DNA of 64,000 nt, from NCBI GenBank assembly GCA_005239175.1, contig SOPS01000001.1:930001-994000 (forward strand), written 5' to 3'. This stretch comes from a halophilic archaeon SHRA6 (lineage in GTDB: Archaea > Halobacteriota > Halobacteria > Halobacteriales > Haloferacaceae). Position 1 is the stretch's first letter. Every line of letters begins with the position of its first letter. The notes beneath the pieces are model-generated. The model saw nothing but the letters and a program-made list of their open reading frames with translations. It was not told where the DNA came from and did no database searches. The position numbers were made by a program, and so were the translations under genes. Below are positions 28,993-38,038 of this stretch, one piece after another.

Positions 28993-30327
28993 TCAGTTTC
29001 GTCGATCGCGAACAAACTCGATGATCCGGCGGGGTCCCCCGGCGAGGTTCAGCCCGACACCGAACAGGACGAACAGCACGTACAGCCCCAGTGTCGACAG
29101 GAAGATGATGAGCATAGCGACGATCGCGAGCAGATCGCTCGAAAAGAAATAAAATGCCCCGAGGGTGAGCGCGGTTCCGTACAGTAACACGAGATATGGC
29201 CCCCAGCCTCTGGCGTGACCGCGGCGCATCCGCCTGCGGACGTAGCGTTTGAGTTCCGCTTCGAGGGCGGGTTTCTCGACGGTTCGATCGGTCACATCGT
29301 CTTCGAACGCGTCAAGATCCGCTCGCAGTTCGGCAAGCTGTTCGTCAAGGTCCGCAATGTCCGGCGCTCCCGACGGGGAGACGCTCTCGCGTTTGTCGGA
29401 CGATTCCTCGTCGGCACCGATATCGGTCGTTGATTCGCGATCCGTTCGCTCGCGGCCCATGTACCCGGTACCTCGTTGCGGTCCCTGTTGTAGTTGCCGA
29501 TCCGTCTCGCCTGCGGGACCGATCACATCCGATGCGTCCATGCCGACGCTTCCCCCGAGCACTGCGTTGACGACCGCCCCAATCATGACGAGTGTCGCCG
29601 CGAGATACAACCAGGTAACGAGCAACAAGATCCCACCGAGTACCCCATACAGCTGATACTGTGCGGCATTCACCGCATAGAGCTGAAAGCCCGCCTGCAA
29701 GAGCGTCCAGCCGATCGCCGCGACGATCGCGCCGGGCACCGCAGCGCGGGTCGAAATCGGCGGATTCGGAAACTGCCGGTACAGCGGTAAAAAGACGACA
29801 AACAACACACCTGGAAGCGCGAGAACCCCGACGAGTCGACTGAACCCCCCTAGCGGAACCGTGGTGATTGCGACGCCGACAATAATCATACTGAGGACGC
29901 CGATACCGATCGAGGCGAGCACAATGATGGCATCGCGAAATTGGTCGAGAATTGACGCGGACTGTGTCTGTCCGTAAACCATGAGGAAGGCGGTATCAAG
30001 CGCTCGGAAAACCTTGAGCGTCCCCCACACGAGGAGGACGACGCCGACGATCGTCACGCCCCCGCGCCCAGCGGTACTTTCGAGCGCAGTCACGATGGTC
30101 TCCTGTCCCGCAGGGGTAAGAACGCCCTGCGTCGCGGACAGGAGGCTGTTGGCAAAGGCGTCTCCGCCGATGGTGCTCGCAACAATAAACGCCAAGAGTA
30201 ACGACGGGACCAACGAGACAAACGCGTAGTAGGCGATACTGGCCGCGAGGAAGGTAATCTGGGTCCGCTGTGCGACGGCGACGATCGTCTTGAGCTGTTC
30301 GACTAGGGAAGAACGCGAATCTGACAC
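28993..30327 (-). CDS. YihY/BrkB-type membrane protein with cytoplasmic coiled-coil extension
   Basis: 444 residues from GTG 30327; TATTTAT lies about 26 bases upstream. The first 270 residues are a YihY/BrkB domain with six membrane segments (TQITFLAASIAYYAFVSLVP, then the GTLKVFRALDTAFLMVYG signature). An acidic hydrophilic loop with coiled-coil propensity (about 290-370) follows, then a basic stretch and two more membrane helices near the C-terminus. YihY proteins have no proven activity. The C-terminal extension with extra helices is a haloarchaeal addition. Confidence 0.88.
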   Translation of the reverse strand: MSDSRSSLVEQLKTIVAVAQRTQITFLAASIAYYAFVSLVPSLLLAFIVASTIGGDAFANSLLSATQGVLTPAGQETIVTALESTAGRGGVTIVGVVLLVWGTLKVFRALDTAFLMVYGQTQSASILDQFRDAIIVLASIGIGVLSMIIVGVAITTVPLGGFSRLVGVLALPGVLFVVFLPLYRQFPNPPISTRAAVPGAIVAAIGWTLLQAGFQLYAVNAAQYQLYGVLGGILLLVTWLYLAATLVMIGAVVNAVLGGSVGMDASDVIGPAGETDRQLQQGPQRGTGYMGRERTDRESTTDIGADEESSDKRESVSPSGAPDIADLDEQLAELRADLDAFEDDVTDRTVEKPALEAELKRYVRRRMRRGHARGWGPYLVLLYGTALTLGAFYFFSSDLLAIVAMLIIFLSTLGLYVLFVLFGVGLNLAGGPRRIIEFVRDRRN

Positions 30328-30430
30328 GACCGCTACTTCGTCACACCGATAAATAGTAATTCGGACCGTTTCGACAGCAGGCGTGGCGGCCGAACACAGC
30401 GAACGGCATTGGATGAAGTGCCGATCGCTG

Positions 30431-30566
30431 CTCACCACGCGGTTGGCCCTACTCACCGCCGGACCGATCGCCACTCACCGCCGGACCGATCGCCACTCAC
30501 CGCTAGACCGATCGCCACTCACCGCTCGGTTGGTCGCTGCTGAGCCGACGGGGCAATCACTGCTCA
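30431..30566 (-). repeat. Degenerate 22-bp tandem repeat after trm1
   Basis: CTCA boundaries recur at 30431, 30452, 30474, 30496, 30518, 30540 (as CTGA) and 30563, spacing 21-23. The core (30456-30521) is three near-identical units containing GGACCGATCGCCACTCACC. On the trm1 sense strand each good unit contains TGAG, and the trm1 stop (30598-30600) is also TGAG. Copies closer to the gene are more diverged. Confidence 0.85.
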
Positions 30567-30597
30567 CCGCTGAACCGATCGCTAGAGAGCCGACGGC

Positions 30598-31725
30598 TCA
30601 ATCCGGATGCGGCGCGGCTGCCTGTCGGATCGTCTCGATCGATTCGGGACACTTGAACGCCGTCCCCCGATAGTGGGCGTGGCTCGCCTCGTAGCCTGCC
30701 GCCTGAAGCGAGCCGATAAATTCGTCCATACTGTTGGCGGGGACGCCCCACAGTTCACACAGGCGGTGTTGGTCGTAGTGCGTTGGAGTGTCGATTTCGC
30801 CTTCGATCGTCTCAAGAAGTCGATCGGCCCGTTTTTGTGTGCCCATCTCCGCCGAGAGGGTCGATCGAACCGCGGAGGTGAACTCCCGTTCGGCGATCGA
30901 GCCGAGCCAGAGGGGGCCGGCCGTGAGTGTCCGATTGCCGCCGCAGTGTGGACACGACTCCCAAACGGCCGTCGAAATCAGCCCATACTCGTGATCGCGT
31001 TCGAGACAGTCTTCGCAGTGGTGAATGTAGCCGAGGTCGTCGATCGCCGCGTCGGCCTGTGTGGCGCGGTTGTCGAGTTCGAGGTACGTACGGACGTAAT
31101 GACGGCTTACGTGCGAGAGGATTGGCGTTGCCGCGGTGTCGTATCGCGCGGCCGTCCGAACGAGCGCACCGATGAGCGTCCGAAGTCCCATCTCGGGATG
31201 ATAGTCGGTGTTCTGTGGGACCGCACTGTACTTTCTGATTCCGCTTCGTTGGTGGGCGCCACACAGCGGGGCGGTGTCAGTCGCAGTGACACAGACCAGA
31301 TCGCGAGCATTCGCAAACGCAGCATCCGCAAACGGGATGGGAGTCCCAAAAGGGTCGAGATCGATGATATCGAAGTACCCCTGATGCATGACGGCGTTGG
31401 CGTCGCCGTGAATCGTCTCGCCGTCGAGGTCGTTCGCCGCAAGATTTTGTTCTGCGAGTGCGATCGCGTCGGGGTCGATGTCCGCGCAGGTGACGTCGTA
31501 GCCCGCTGCGGCCGCACGGACGCCACGGATGCCGGAGGCCGCCATCGCATCGAGGTAGGTGCTCGCGCGCGGCTCGCGATCGGCGTAGGCCCGCAGAACG
31601 CCCACCGTGATGTCGCGGTTCAGCTCCTGGGTCGGGTTGTAGAAGACGTCGTCACCGCTGCCCTGACTGGCGCCGTCGCGCTCGCTCGGGGTTTCGATAT
31701 CGATTCCACCCTCGGTAATTCGCAT
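30598..31725 (-). CDS. trm1: tRNA (guanine26-N2)-dimethyltransferase Trm1
   Basis: 375 residues, full length. It methylates G26 of tRNA with S-adenosylmethionine. The N-terminal half is a Rossmann methyltransferase ([37 protein letters not shown]). The C-terminal half has the Trm1 zinc-binding pairs HHCEDC and ESCPHCGG. Divergent from the SWIM gene at 31796. Its 3' spacer holds a tandem repeat. Confidence 0.96.
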   Translation of the reverse strand: MRITEGGIDIETPSERDGASQGSGDDVFYNPTQELNRDITVGVLRAYADREPRASTYLDAMAASGIRGVRAAAAGYDVTCADIDPDAIALAEQNLAANDLDGETIHGDANAVMHQGYFDIIDLDPFGTPIPFADAAFANARDLVCVTATDTAPLCGAHQRSGIRKYSAVPQNTDYHPEMGLRTLIGALVRTAARYDTAATPILSHVSRHYVRTYLELDNRATQADAAIDDLGYIHHCEDCLERDHEYGLISTAVWESCPHCGGNRTLTAGPLWLGSIAEREFTSAVRSTLSAEMGTQKRADRLLETIEGEIDTPTHYDQHRLCELWGVPANSMDEFIGSLQAAGYEASHAHYRGTAFKCPESIETIRQAAAPHPD

Positions 31726-31795
31726 ACCTGTCCTCCCGTGGCGGGCGCGAAAGATCCATCGAACCTGTTTTGCTCACGCCGTGAGAATGCCCTGT

Positions 31796-32143
31796 ATGCG
31801 CGAGACCCCGCCGTGGCTCGATCGGCTCGAAAACGCCGGCGAGCTGACCCCCGACGCCGTCGAGGCGATTCTCTCCGCACACGGCGACCGGGGACAGCGG
31901 GCGATCGAAGCGGTCTCAGAACGACGAATTAAACGCTACCTGGATTTTGTCGTCGTCGTCGGCTACGGCGACGAGTACGTCGTCGAGGATGGCGGCTGTA
32001 CCTGCGAGGATTCGATGTATAACCTCGATCAGACCGACCCTGAACAGCGGTGTTGGCACGCGATCGCGGTCGACATCGCCGAGGCGATCGATGCGGTTGA
32101 TCACCACGATATGTGGTACTCAGAAGTGCGAGAGTTCATCTGA
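31796..32143 (+). CDS. Small SWIM zinc-finger protein
   Basis: 115 residues from ATG 31796. The C-terminal half has a SWIM pattern CxCx(n)CxH: CTCEDSMYNLD and QRCWHAIAVDIAEAI. SWIM fingers bind DNA or proteins; in archaea, small SWIM proteins are seen near recombination genes, but no such neighbour is here. Its end overlaps the convergent membrane gene by eight bases. Confidence 0.85.
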   Translation: MRETPPWLDRLENAGELTPDAVEAILSAHGDRGQRAIEAVSERRIKRYLDFVVVVGYGDEYVVEDGGCTCEDSMYNLDQTDPEQRCWHAIAVDIAEAIDAVDHHDMWYSEVREFI

Positions 32144-32807
32144 CCGCGTCGATCGTCGTTGCATACCCGACTGCTGGCGCGGCGATCGAGACGACAGCGG
32201 ACGCGAGCCACGAGTCAAGCGGGCCGGCAGTCCAGATCCCGAGTGCGAGGAGGACGACCGCGAACCCAATGCCGATCGGGACGATGAGTCGGCGGCGATA
32301 GGCGATAACTGGTCCGCGGCGGCTCCCGTAACGAATCCCGGCGATAATGAGGAGGCCGCCACCGATCGCGCCTGCAGGCGGGCCGCCGAGTGCGGGGTTT
32401 GCGACCAGTGCAACTGCACCGACGAGGAGGCCCGTGGCCGCGCCGATCGCTGGATTCAGCGCTGCTGGCGGGCTCCCGTATCGCGCGCCATAGGCTGCCG
32501 GCGGGAGCGACACCACGATCGCGAGCGAGAACGCGTAGACGAGGTCTGTGCACGGCAGACGACGGACGCTGTCGACGAGAACGATCACGCCTGCGATTGC
32601 ACCCAGCCCGACGATGACGCGTGGCAGCAAGATCGCCGCCGGATCGTCGTCGTGGTGTATTGCGTATGCGGCAAAGGGATAACAGCCGATCGCAAACAGC
32701 AGAATCGACCGCCCGGGACCGACACCGAAAGCGAGCCCTGTTGCGAGCGCTGTCGTTCCTAATACCAGCCCGACCAACAGGACGAGTTCGGGGGCACGAT
32801 CGGCCAT
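32136..32807 (-). CDS. Multi-span membrane protein of unknown function
   Basis: 223 residues, about six to seven hydrophobic segments, rich in Ala, Gly and Ile, with few conserved polar residues. No family recognised. Convergent with and slightly overlapping the SWIM gene; divergent from the TRAM gene. No adjoining gene suggests a role. Confidence 0.75.
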   Translation of the reverse strand: MADRAPELVLLVGLVLGTTALATGLAFGVGPGRSILLFAIGCYPFAAYAIHHDDDPAAILLPRVIVGLGAIAGVIVLVDSVRRLPCTDLVYAFSLAIVVSLPPAAYGARYGSPPAALNPAIGAATGLLVGAVALVANPALGGPPAGAIGGGLLIIAGIRYGSRRGPVIAYRRRLIVPIGIGFAVVLLALGIWTAGPLDSWLASAVVSIAAPAVGYATTIDAVR

Positions 32808-32925
32808 AGCTGCCGTTGGGATCGATCGCAGAAATACCTCGTGTTAGGGCCTCGGTGGGTGCCCGCGTCGTTGTCAGACCGGGTGAGACGGAAGCGTAAA
32901 GTCGCCTCCTCCAGTATCGGCTGGC

Positions 32926-33372
32926 ATGGCTAACTGTCCATTGGCGGAAGACTGTCCACAGTTCTCCGAACAGATCAACGGGATGGGCTGTCAACACTAC
33001 GGCGACAAAGGCGGCGCAGAGTGGTGTAACCACTACGAAATGCCGATCAACGAGCTGAAACAACAGCCCGTGAGACCCGGCGAGGAGGTCGTCGTCGACA
33101 TCACAGACATCCACGAAAGCGGTGCCGGCGTCGGCCGAACAGAGGACGGCTTCATTGTCCTCGTCGACGGCGTCTTGCCCGATGCCCGGGCGAAGGTTCG
33201 GATCGACCGGGTCAAATCGAACCACGCCAAATCGAAGGTCGTCGTCGAACGGCTGCCGATGGAGGATGAAGAGGACAGTGATCCAGAAGAGTCGGGGTAT
33301 CAGGGTCGAAACGATCGCCGCGATCGCCGTGGCGAGGCGCTCGGCAGCCGCGACAACTTCTGGGGCAAGTAA
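32926..33372 (+). CDS. TRAM-domain RNA-binding protein; integration target
   Basis: 148 residues. An N-terminal cysteine cluster (CPLAEDCPQF, GCQHYG, WCNHYE) may bind zinc. The TRAM beta-barrel runs about 45-110 (VVVDITDIHESGAGVGRTEDGFIVLVDGVLP), an RNA-binding module that works as an RNA chaperone in some archaea. An acidic/arginine linker leads to the terminal NFWGK. The codons for FWGK and the stop are the left attachment repeat of the integrated element, so insertion leaves the protein intact. Confidence 0.9.
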   Translation: MANCPLAEDCPQFSEQINGMGCQHYGDKGGAEWCNHYEMPINELKQQPVRPGEEVVVDITDIHESGAGVGRTEDGFIVLVDGVLPDARAKVRIDRVKSNHAKSKVVVERLPMEDEEDSDPEESGYQGRNDRRDRRGEALGSRDNFWGK

Positions 33373-33374
33373 CT
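33358..33374. repeat. Left attachment repeat (attL)
   Basis: TTCTGGGGCAAGTAACT, identical to 42940-42956; the match extends to 20 bases (33355-33374) with one mismatch. It spans the last four codons and stop of the TRAM gene. Confidence 0.88.
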
Positions 33375-33375
33375 G

Positions 33376-33396
33376 AATATAGGTGTATCCGATACA
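33376..33396. repeat. Left-end palindrome and inverted end motif
   Basis: Just inside attL, GTGTATC-C-GATACAC is a 15-base near-perfect palindrome. AGGTGTATC within it recurs inverted just inside attR as GATACACCT (42919-42927). Such inverted end motifs could be arm sites for the integrase, an excisionase site, or an operator for the gene at 33432. Confidence 0.6.
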
Positions 33397-33431
33397 CAAG
33401 AACAAAGTAGTTGGGCTGTGGACAGTTATGT

Positions 33432-34007
33432 ATGGCCCGATTGAATCTGACGGTTCCTGAAAAGAAGAAGAAGAAGTGGGAACAAGCCGCCAAAGAGCAT
33501 CCTGAGGCCGGTGGAAATCTTAGCGCGTTAGTTCGTCACTCTGTCGAGAAAGAAATCTCCGATAGTAATTCTACTGAAAATATTTCTGAAGAAGTGCTAA
33601 TTAAACTCGGGAAGTTAGGAGATCAACTTACCGAAGTCACCGAACGAATTGAATTGATGGAAACCCGGCTTACCTCTTTGGAGAGCCAATCCACGGACGA
33701 ACCCGACATAGCGGATCTTACTGGGGAGGTGTTTGACGTTCTCCCGAACGAGAAACCGGGAACACCTGAATGGATATCCAAACGGAAAGAACTGGATGAC
33801 GAACTACAGGCTATTGAACAAGGACTGATTGATGACAAATCCGAAAGTGTACGTAAGTCTCGATATGGATGGGAGGGTGACATAGAAGGATTAGTTCAAG
33901 CCCTTGACAAACCCAAATATATGGTTCAGAAAGCGATTGACAAGCTCCGGGAGAATACGCATTTAGTTCGTTCAACTGACGACGGACGCTATTACAAGGT
34001 AGATTAG
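33432..34007 (+). CDS. Ribbon-helix-helix / winged-helix regulator beside the integrase
   Basis: 191 residues from ATG 33432. The first 45 residues look like a ribbon-helix-helix (ARLNLTVPEKKKKKWEQAA, then GGNLSALVRHSVEKEI). A coiled coil (about 60-95) follows, and the C-terminus is winged-helix-like (GDIEGLVQALDKPKYMVQKAIDKLRE). It ends one base before the integrase ATG, so the two are co-translated. I infer a role in control or direction of integration/excision. The palindrome at 33381-33396 upstream may be its operator. No named family recognised. Confidence 0.8.
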   Translation: MARLNLTVPEKKKKKWEQAAKEHPEAGGNLSALVRHSVEKEISDSNSTENISEEVLIKLGKLGDQLTEVTERIELMETRLTSLESQSTDEPDIADLTGEVFDVLPNEKPGTPEWISKRKELDDELQAIEQGLIDDKSESVRKSRYGWEGDIEGLVQALDKPKYMVQKAIDKLRENTHLVRSTDDGRYYKVD

Positions 34008-34008
34008 C

Positions 34009-34998
34009 ATGTCAGTCCAATCTAAGCCACTTCAGTCCTTCCTAGAAAGGGAGAAAGAGAAACAAAAAAAGAACACATACAACAACCGTAAGTCGGGAAT
34101 CAAAGCCTTTGACACATGGCTACAATCAACTGAATATACAGTTGATGATGTTGGGTTTGAGGAGATCGAGGATTTCGCTACTTGGCTAACTACAAAGAAA
34201 GGGAATAACGGGATATCGGACCAATCCGCTAACCTGTATATTCAACAAGTCGATCTGTTCTATTTCCGTAAAATCAAAAAAGAGCGTGTAGCTGAAGCCG
34301 ATGGAAGAAGAGTCAAAGAGTCCGAGATTTTTACTCCCGTGGATAATGCTCAACTCAATCTGAATCTTACAGAGTCCGAACGGGCTAGGCATACGCATGA
34401 ACGGGATCGCAAAGGACTCACAGTTGAGCAAATGGAGCGTATGATTGAAGCCGGCGATAGTTTCAAATCACAACTATGTCTGAAGCTGCTGGGTGGAACT
34501 GGTTGTAGGCCTTCAGGACTCCGGGATCTACGAGTTCAAGATGTAGATTTGGAAACGGAGAGGGTCAAGATCCGATCGACAAAGACGACTAACTCAAGAG
34601 AGGTGCCAATATCAGAATCTGTCTTGGAGTATCTGAATCTATGGATTAATCATGGACGCAGGGACGGATGTTATTATGCAGAGTCGACCGACTATCTAAT
34701 ACCGGGAGAGCAATCTGAGCAAATCGGACGGACGTATTTGCGTGATACTGTAGATAGATTAGCCAGAGAAATCGGTATTCAAGAGGACATCTACACAGAC
34801 GGGGCAGGACGGACCCGAAAAAAGTACAATCCCAAGAGCTTCAGAGTAGGTTACATTAGCCATATGAAAGACAAAGTAAGCCCCAAAGAATGTCAGTATC
34901 TCGCCGGTCACAAGGATATTGAGACGACGCTTACGTACTACACAGAGGTTTCAGACGACGACTTGGACAATATCCAGTCCAAGGTACCTGAAATATAA
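34009..34998 (+). CDS. Tyrosine recombinase (integrase)
   Basis: 329 residues. N-terminal SAM-like DNA-binding half (FLEREKEKQKKNTYNNRKSG...) and C-terminal catalytic half. Catalytic residues seen: Arg167 in GTGCRPSGL, Lys192, Arg279 in NPKSFRVG, His301 in LAGHKD, and Tyr310 in TTLTYY. The usual HxxR box reads KSFR, so the first histidine is lysine. It should cut and join the 17-bp core. The intact gene inside the element, not split by att, sets it apart from SSV-type integrases whose gene is disrupted on insertion. Confidence 0.94.
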   Translation: MSVQSKPLQSFLEREKEKQKKNTYNNRKSGIKAFDTWLQSTEYTVDDVGFEEIEDFATWLTTKKGNNGISDQSANLYIQQVDLFYFRKIKKERVAEADGRRVKESEIFTPVDNAQLNLNLTESERARHTHERDRKGLTVEQMERMIEAGDSFKSQLCLKLLGGTGCRPSGLRDLRVQDVDLETERVKIRSTKTTNSREVPISESVLEYLNLWINHGRRDGCYYAESTDYLIPGEQSEQIGRTYLRDTVDRLAREIGIQEDIYTDGAGRTRKKYNPKSFRVGYISHMKDKVSPKECQYLAGHKDIETTLTYYTEVSDDDLDNIQSKVPEI

Positions 34999-35492
34999 TA
35001 ATAGTAGTACAAAATAGGGATTCGATCGACTGTAACTCTCTGTTCTCTCTTTGGTTCTCTCTCAAGTCACAATCAATCTGAGAGTAGCTGAGTTACTTTG
35101 TATGCCGTTCTATGAGATTCGTTGTGGTAAGTAGTGGTTTGGGCCATATCGTCTTAGAGAGTCACTCAGTTTCTTTGTATGCTGTTCTGTGAGATTTGAG
35201 AGGAAGAGATATAGAATACCTACTTGTCGATCGACTGAGAATCGAATTTTGTTGAGTGTGAGAAGATAGAATTAGAATGAGAAAATTAGAACAGAGAAGA
35301 GAAGCAGAAATTAGCTAAGAAATAGTCTTGGAAAGGTTAGAAAAGGATTGCTCAAACTTTAGTCAAGCGTATCAAATCACATTTTTCCCCGAGCAAAAAG
35401 TGTTAGTCAAATGTCTATTAATTGGTGCCGTTTTTTATACAAGTAATATTTCTCAACCAGCTATGACCGGTTTAAACCCCTGAAAAGTAAGC
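34999..35492. other. AT-rich intergenic region of the element
   Basis: 494 bases without a convincing gene. It holds an imperfect 41-base direct repeat (35081-35121 and 35158-35198), and two CGATCG sites. It is bounded by the integrase stop and the leftward AN1 gene stop, so it is a convergent 3' spacer. Confidence 0.55.
35081..35198. repeat. Imperfect direct repeat, two 41-base units 77 bases apart
   Basis: Both units read AGAGT-n-CTTTGTATGC-n-GTTCT-n-TGAGATT, about 80 percent alike by eye, at 35081-35121 and 35158-35198. Confidence 0.6.
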
Positions 35493-36089
35493 TTAGAACA
35501 TCCAGAACCACAAGACTGCGGCTATCAGTACAATAGCCAACAGTACAATCAGCCACCGTGAATTTTGATCCGTATCTTCCTCGGTGCCATGGTCTTCTGT
35601 TTTTTGGCTCCCTGCAACTGAGCCATCAGGATTAACATCAGGCGACGCAGCATAGTCGGGCTCGACCGTTTTGCCGGGCAAAGACCCTAGTTCGACTGTT
35701 TCGTAACTACTGTCAGGCCCATGATCGCTGGATTCGATCGTTTTTCGTCTTGATTGGATTTTATCCGTTCGATCGACAGAGGATTGTGATAGGTTTGAGG
35801 GGTTATGGGCTTCTGCGGTCGTTTCATCATCGGGTTGTTTAGGCGATGATTCTGATTGAGATTGGTTTTGACCAACAGCTTTTCTAATATCCTGAATCTG
35901 TTCGACAAATTCGGATTTGTCAGTATCATCTTCTGCGGAAAACCATGCTTCAGTATTATCGAACTTTAACAACCCAACGCAACTGTGTTTTTCCGGCAAA
36001 CGGTGGTCTACACAGAACTTCTGATTGCAGTAGTTACAGGTGTACGACAAATCTCGCATATTCTGCTCGCAGACCTTACACTCTACCAT
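35493..36089 (-). CDS. AN1-type zinc-finger protein with C-terminal membrane anchor
   Basis: 198 residues. Residues 4-37 form an AN1 finger: C4, C7, C18, C21, C26, H29, H35, C37. A long disordered linker rich in Ser, Gln, Asp and Pro follows (about 55-175), and the last 20 residues (RWLIVLLAIVLIAAVLWFWM) are one membrane helix, so the finger should be held at the inner face of the membrane by a tail anchor. AN1 fingers in eukaryotes bind ubiquitin-system partners; in haloarchaea they occur in short proteins of unknown role. An element-borne cargo gene of unknown purpose. Confidence 0.85.
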   Translation of the reverse strand: MVECKVCEQNMRDLSYTCNYCNQKFCVDHRLPEKHSCVGLLKFDNTEAWFSAEDDTDKSEFVEQIQDIRKAVGQNQSQSESSPKQPDDETTAEAHNPSNLSQSSVDRTDKIQSRRKTIESSDHGPDSSYETVELGSLPGKTVEPDYAASPDVNPDGSVAGSQKTEDHGTEEDTDQNSRWLIVLLAIVLIAAVLWFWMF

Positions 36090-36354
36090 TTGTCTGAGTA
36101 TCTACGTACAAACTATTAGTTACTGTGAAAGTTCACTATTCATGGATGTTGGAATTTTATGTTGCTCTGAAACCCCTAAAACATCTGTTGTTGCCAAATT
36201 GAATCTTTTTATTTTGATATTCAATTAACTTGTATACTGTTACCGAGCACTTAAATAGTTTAAGATACAAAGTTAAACAAGCACAAACAATACAATTGTC
36301 TAACTGAGATCGAAAAAAGCGGGTTGTTACCAGCAACCCGGAAGATGCCAAATT

Positions 36355-37926
36355 ATGTCAACAATTAAATCTAACGGGACGTTTATTCATAAACCTGTCG
36401 GTCGTGAAACAGGTTCTAATGGTAGTATAGGATCTAAAAATATTTATAATCAATTTGTTCGGTATGCTAGTTCAAACGCCAAACAAGAACCTGAGCTTCG
36501 ACATATTGATGATAAGATACCTGATAATGCTTGTTTTGTTTCTCCAATATACAACTTGAACAAGAGTCAAATATCAGAACAACATAACTTGTCGAACCCG
36601 CATGCAGTATCTGATCGAAACATCGCTAACAAGCTACAGAATATAGCACAAGAGCAACAGACGGTATTATATCCTGTTTATGTTGAGTCAGATGCCCCGG
36701 TATCATTTAACGAGCAAATTGATTGGATTCAGGGATTCTGTCGGGAGTATCTTAACGTCGAACCAGATCGTTGTAGTTGGTACTACTCCGGTAACCGTTC
36801 GATTCATGCTCACGTACCATTATTAGCGACAGAGATACAGATTGATAGCCTTAGAGAGTACGGTAAGCAGTATGAGTATGACATTGATGCTCAAGTCTAC
36901 TCCCGAAAGCGACAGTTTAGGCTCCCCGGAGTAGAACACACCAAGACTGGATTACGAAAGGTACGGATTCAACCGGATTGGAACAACGACAGGATCATTC
37001 GAAAAGCGACTACAACGGACGTGAGTACACCGGAGACGTTTCGGGATATATTGAACCATACGTTCGGTTCGGACTTATTGCAACGACCACAAAGGTATCT
37101 GTGGGAGCCTGCAGACAGTAGTGAACCAATCGACCCGGGATTGAACGATTGGGAGTCACACTATACGCATATGCCGTGGTCAACTCTCCAGAAGTGGAAA
37201 GCACACTATTCGACCCCGGTATCTCCCTATGCTAATGCTGGTAATGGTAATCGTTCGTTGCTCGTTGCAAAAATAGTAGATGGGGAGTATGGAGAGAAAA
37301 GAAAAAAACTTGGAGAGTATGAAGGTGAACAACCCTACACCTTCGTCCCCTCAGGTGTGTTGAAATTTTTCGGTTGCGATAGGGAATACACTACTACAGC
37401 TGATTACCGTCCCGTCAAACTCTCCAAGGCAGACTATGAGAAGTTTGCTGATCTGGATATTGAACCGGGAGATATGTATGCTGTAATCGGCGGTAAATCT
37501 CGCAAGAGTCGAGTATTCAAGCTCTCTACCTTTGAAGCAAACACTATAGCCAGAGGTGAGAGGTTTAGAGGTTGTTTAGATGTACTTGAATACTTTGAAT
37601 ATGAAACTGGCCAAGCTGGATTGGATGGATCGGGACGGACGGGAGAGATCGGTGTAAATGAAATTGAGGATACCAAAGCGCACACTCTACAAAAACAAGC
37701 AGAGAATAAAGGTATTGACACTCTCACACACGTTGAACGAACGACAGTGGCAAACAGGTTGCTACAGATTCGTGGAGTCGATGAAACGAGAAAGTGGTTT
37801 AAACAGCAGTATGGGGAAGACTTTGACAGAGAGTTAACCGATAATCAGCTACGGAGTATTTGTGATAGATTTGAAGATTTGCCAGACTATGATTGTACTA
37901 GTAATGTTGAGAGTCTAGAGATATGA
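36355..37926 (+). CDS. Primase-polymerase-like replication protein
   Basis: 523 residues. The N-terminal 210 residues carry three segments that fit archaeo-eukaryotic primase/PrimPol motifs: VESDAP (acidic pair 111/113), SGNRSIHAHVPL (146-155), and YDIDAQVYSRKRQFRLPG followed by HTKTGL (176-200). The remainder is not recognised; it ends with helical segments (LLQIRGVDETRKWFKQQYG). I infer that it primes or copies element DNA during replication. The gene has element-type AT-rich codon use. No separate Rep or helicase gene is present, so this is the sole replication candidate. Confidence 0.7.
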   Translation: MSTIKSNGTFIHKPVGRETGSNGSIGSKNIYNQFVRYASSNAKQEPELRHIDDKIPDNACFVSPIYNLNKSQISEQHNLSNPHAVSDRNIANKLQNIAQEQQTVLYPVYVESDAPVSFNEQIDWIQGFCREYLNVEPDRCSWYYSGNRSIHAHVPLLATEIQIDSLREYGKQYEYDIDAQVYSRKRQFRLPGVEHTKTGLRKVRIQPDWNNDRIIRKATTTDVSTPETFRDILNHTFGSDLLQRPQRYLWEPADSSEPIDPGLNDWESHYTHMPWSTLQKWKAHYSTPVSPYANAGNGNRSLLVAKIVDGEYGEKRKKLGEYEGEQPYTFVPSGVLKFFGCDREYTTTADYRPVKLSKADYEKFADLDIEPGDMYAVIGGKSRKSRVFKLSTFEANTIARGERFRGCLDVLEYFEYETGQAGLDGSGRTGEIGVNEIEDTKAHTLQKQAENKGIDTLTHVERTTVANRLLQIRGVDETRKWFKQQYGEDFDRELTDNQLRSICDRFEDLPDYDCTSNVESLEI

Positions 37927-38038
37927 TGATGAGAAAGAAGAGTGTAGAATCAGTTATACTGCAAGAGATGTAAGTAGAGAGTCTAAAAATGCAAAATTCG
38001 GGTGTCAGTTACTTCAAGAATATATAAAGGAGTAAACT

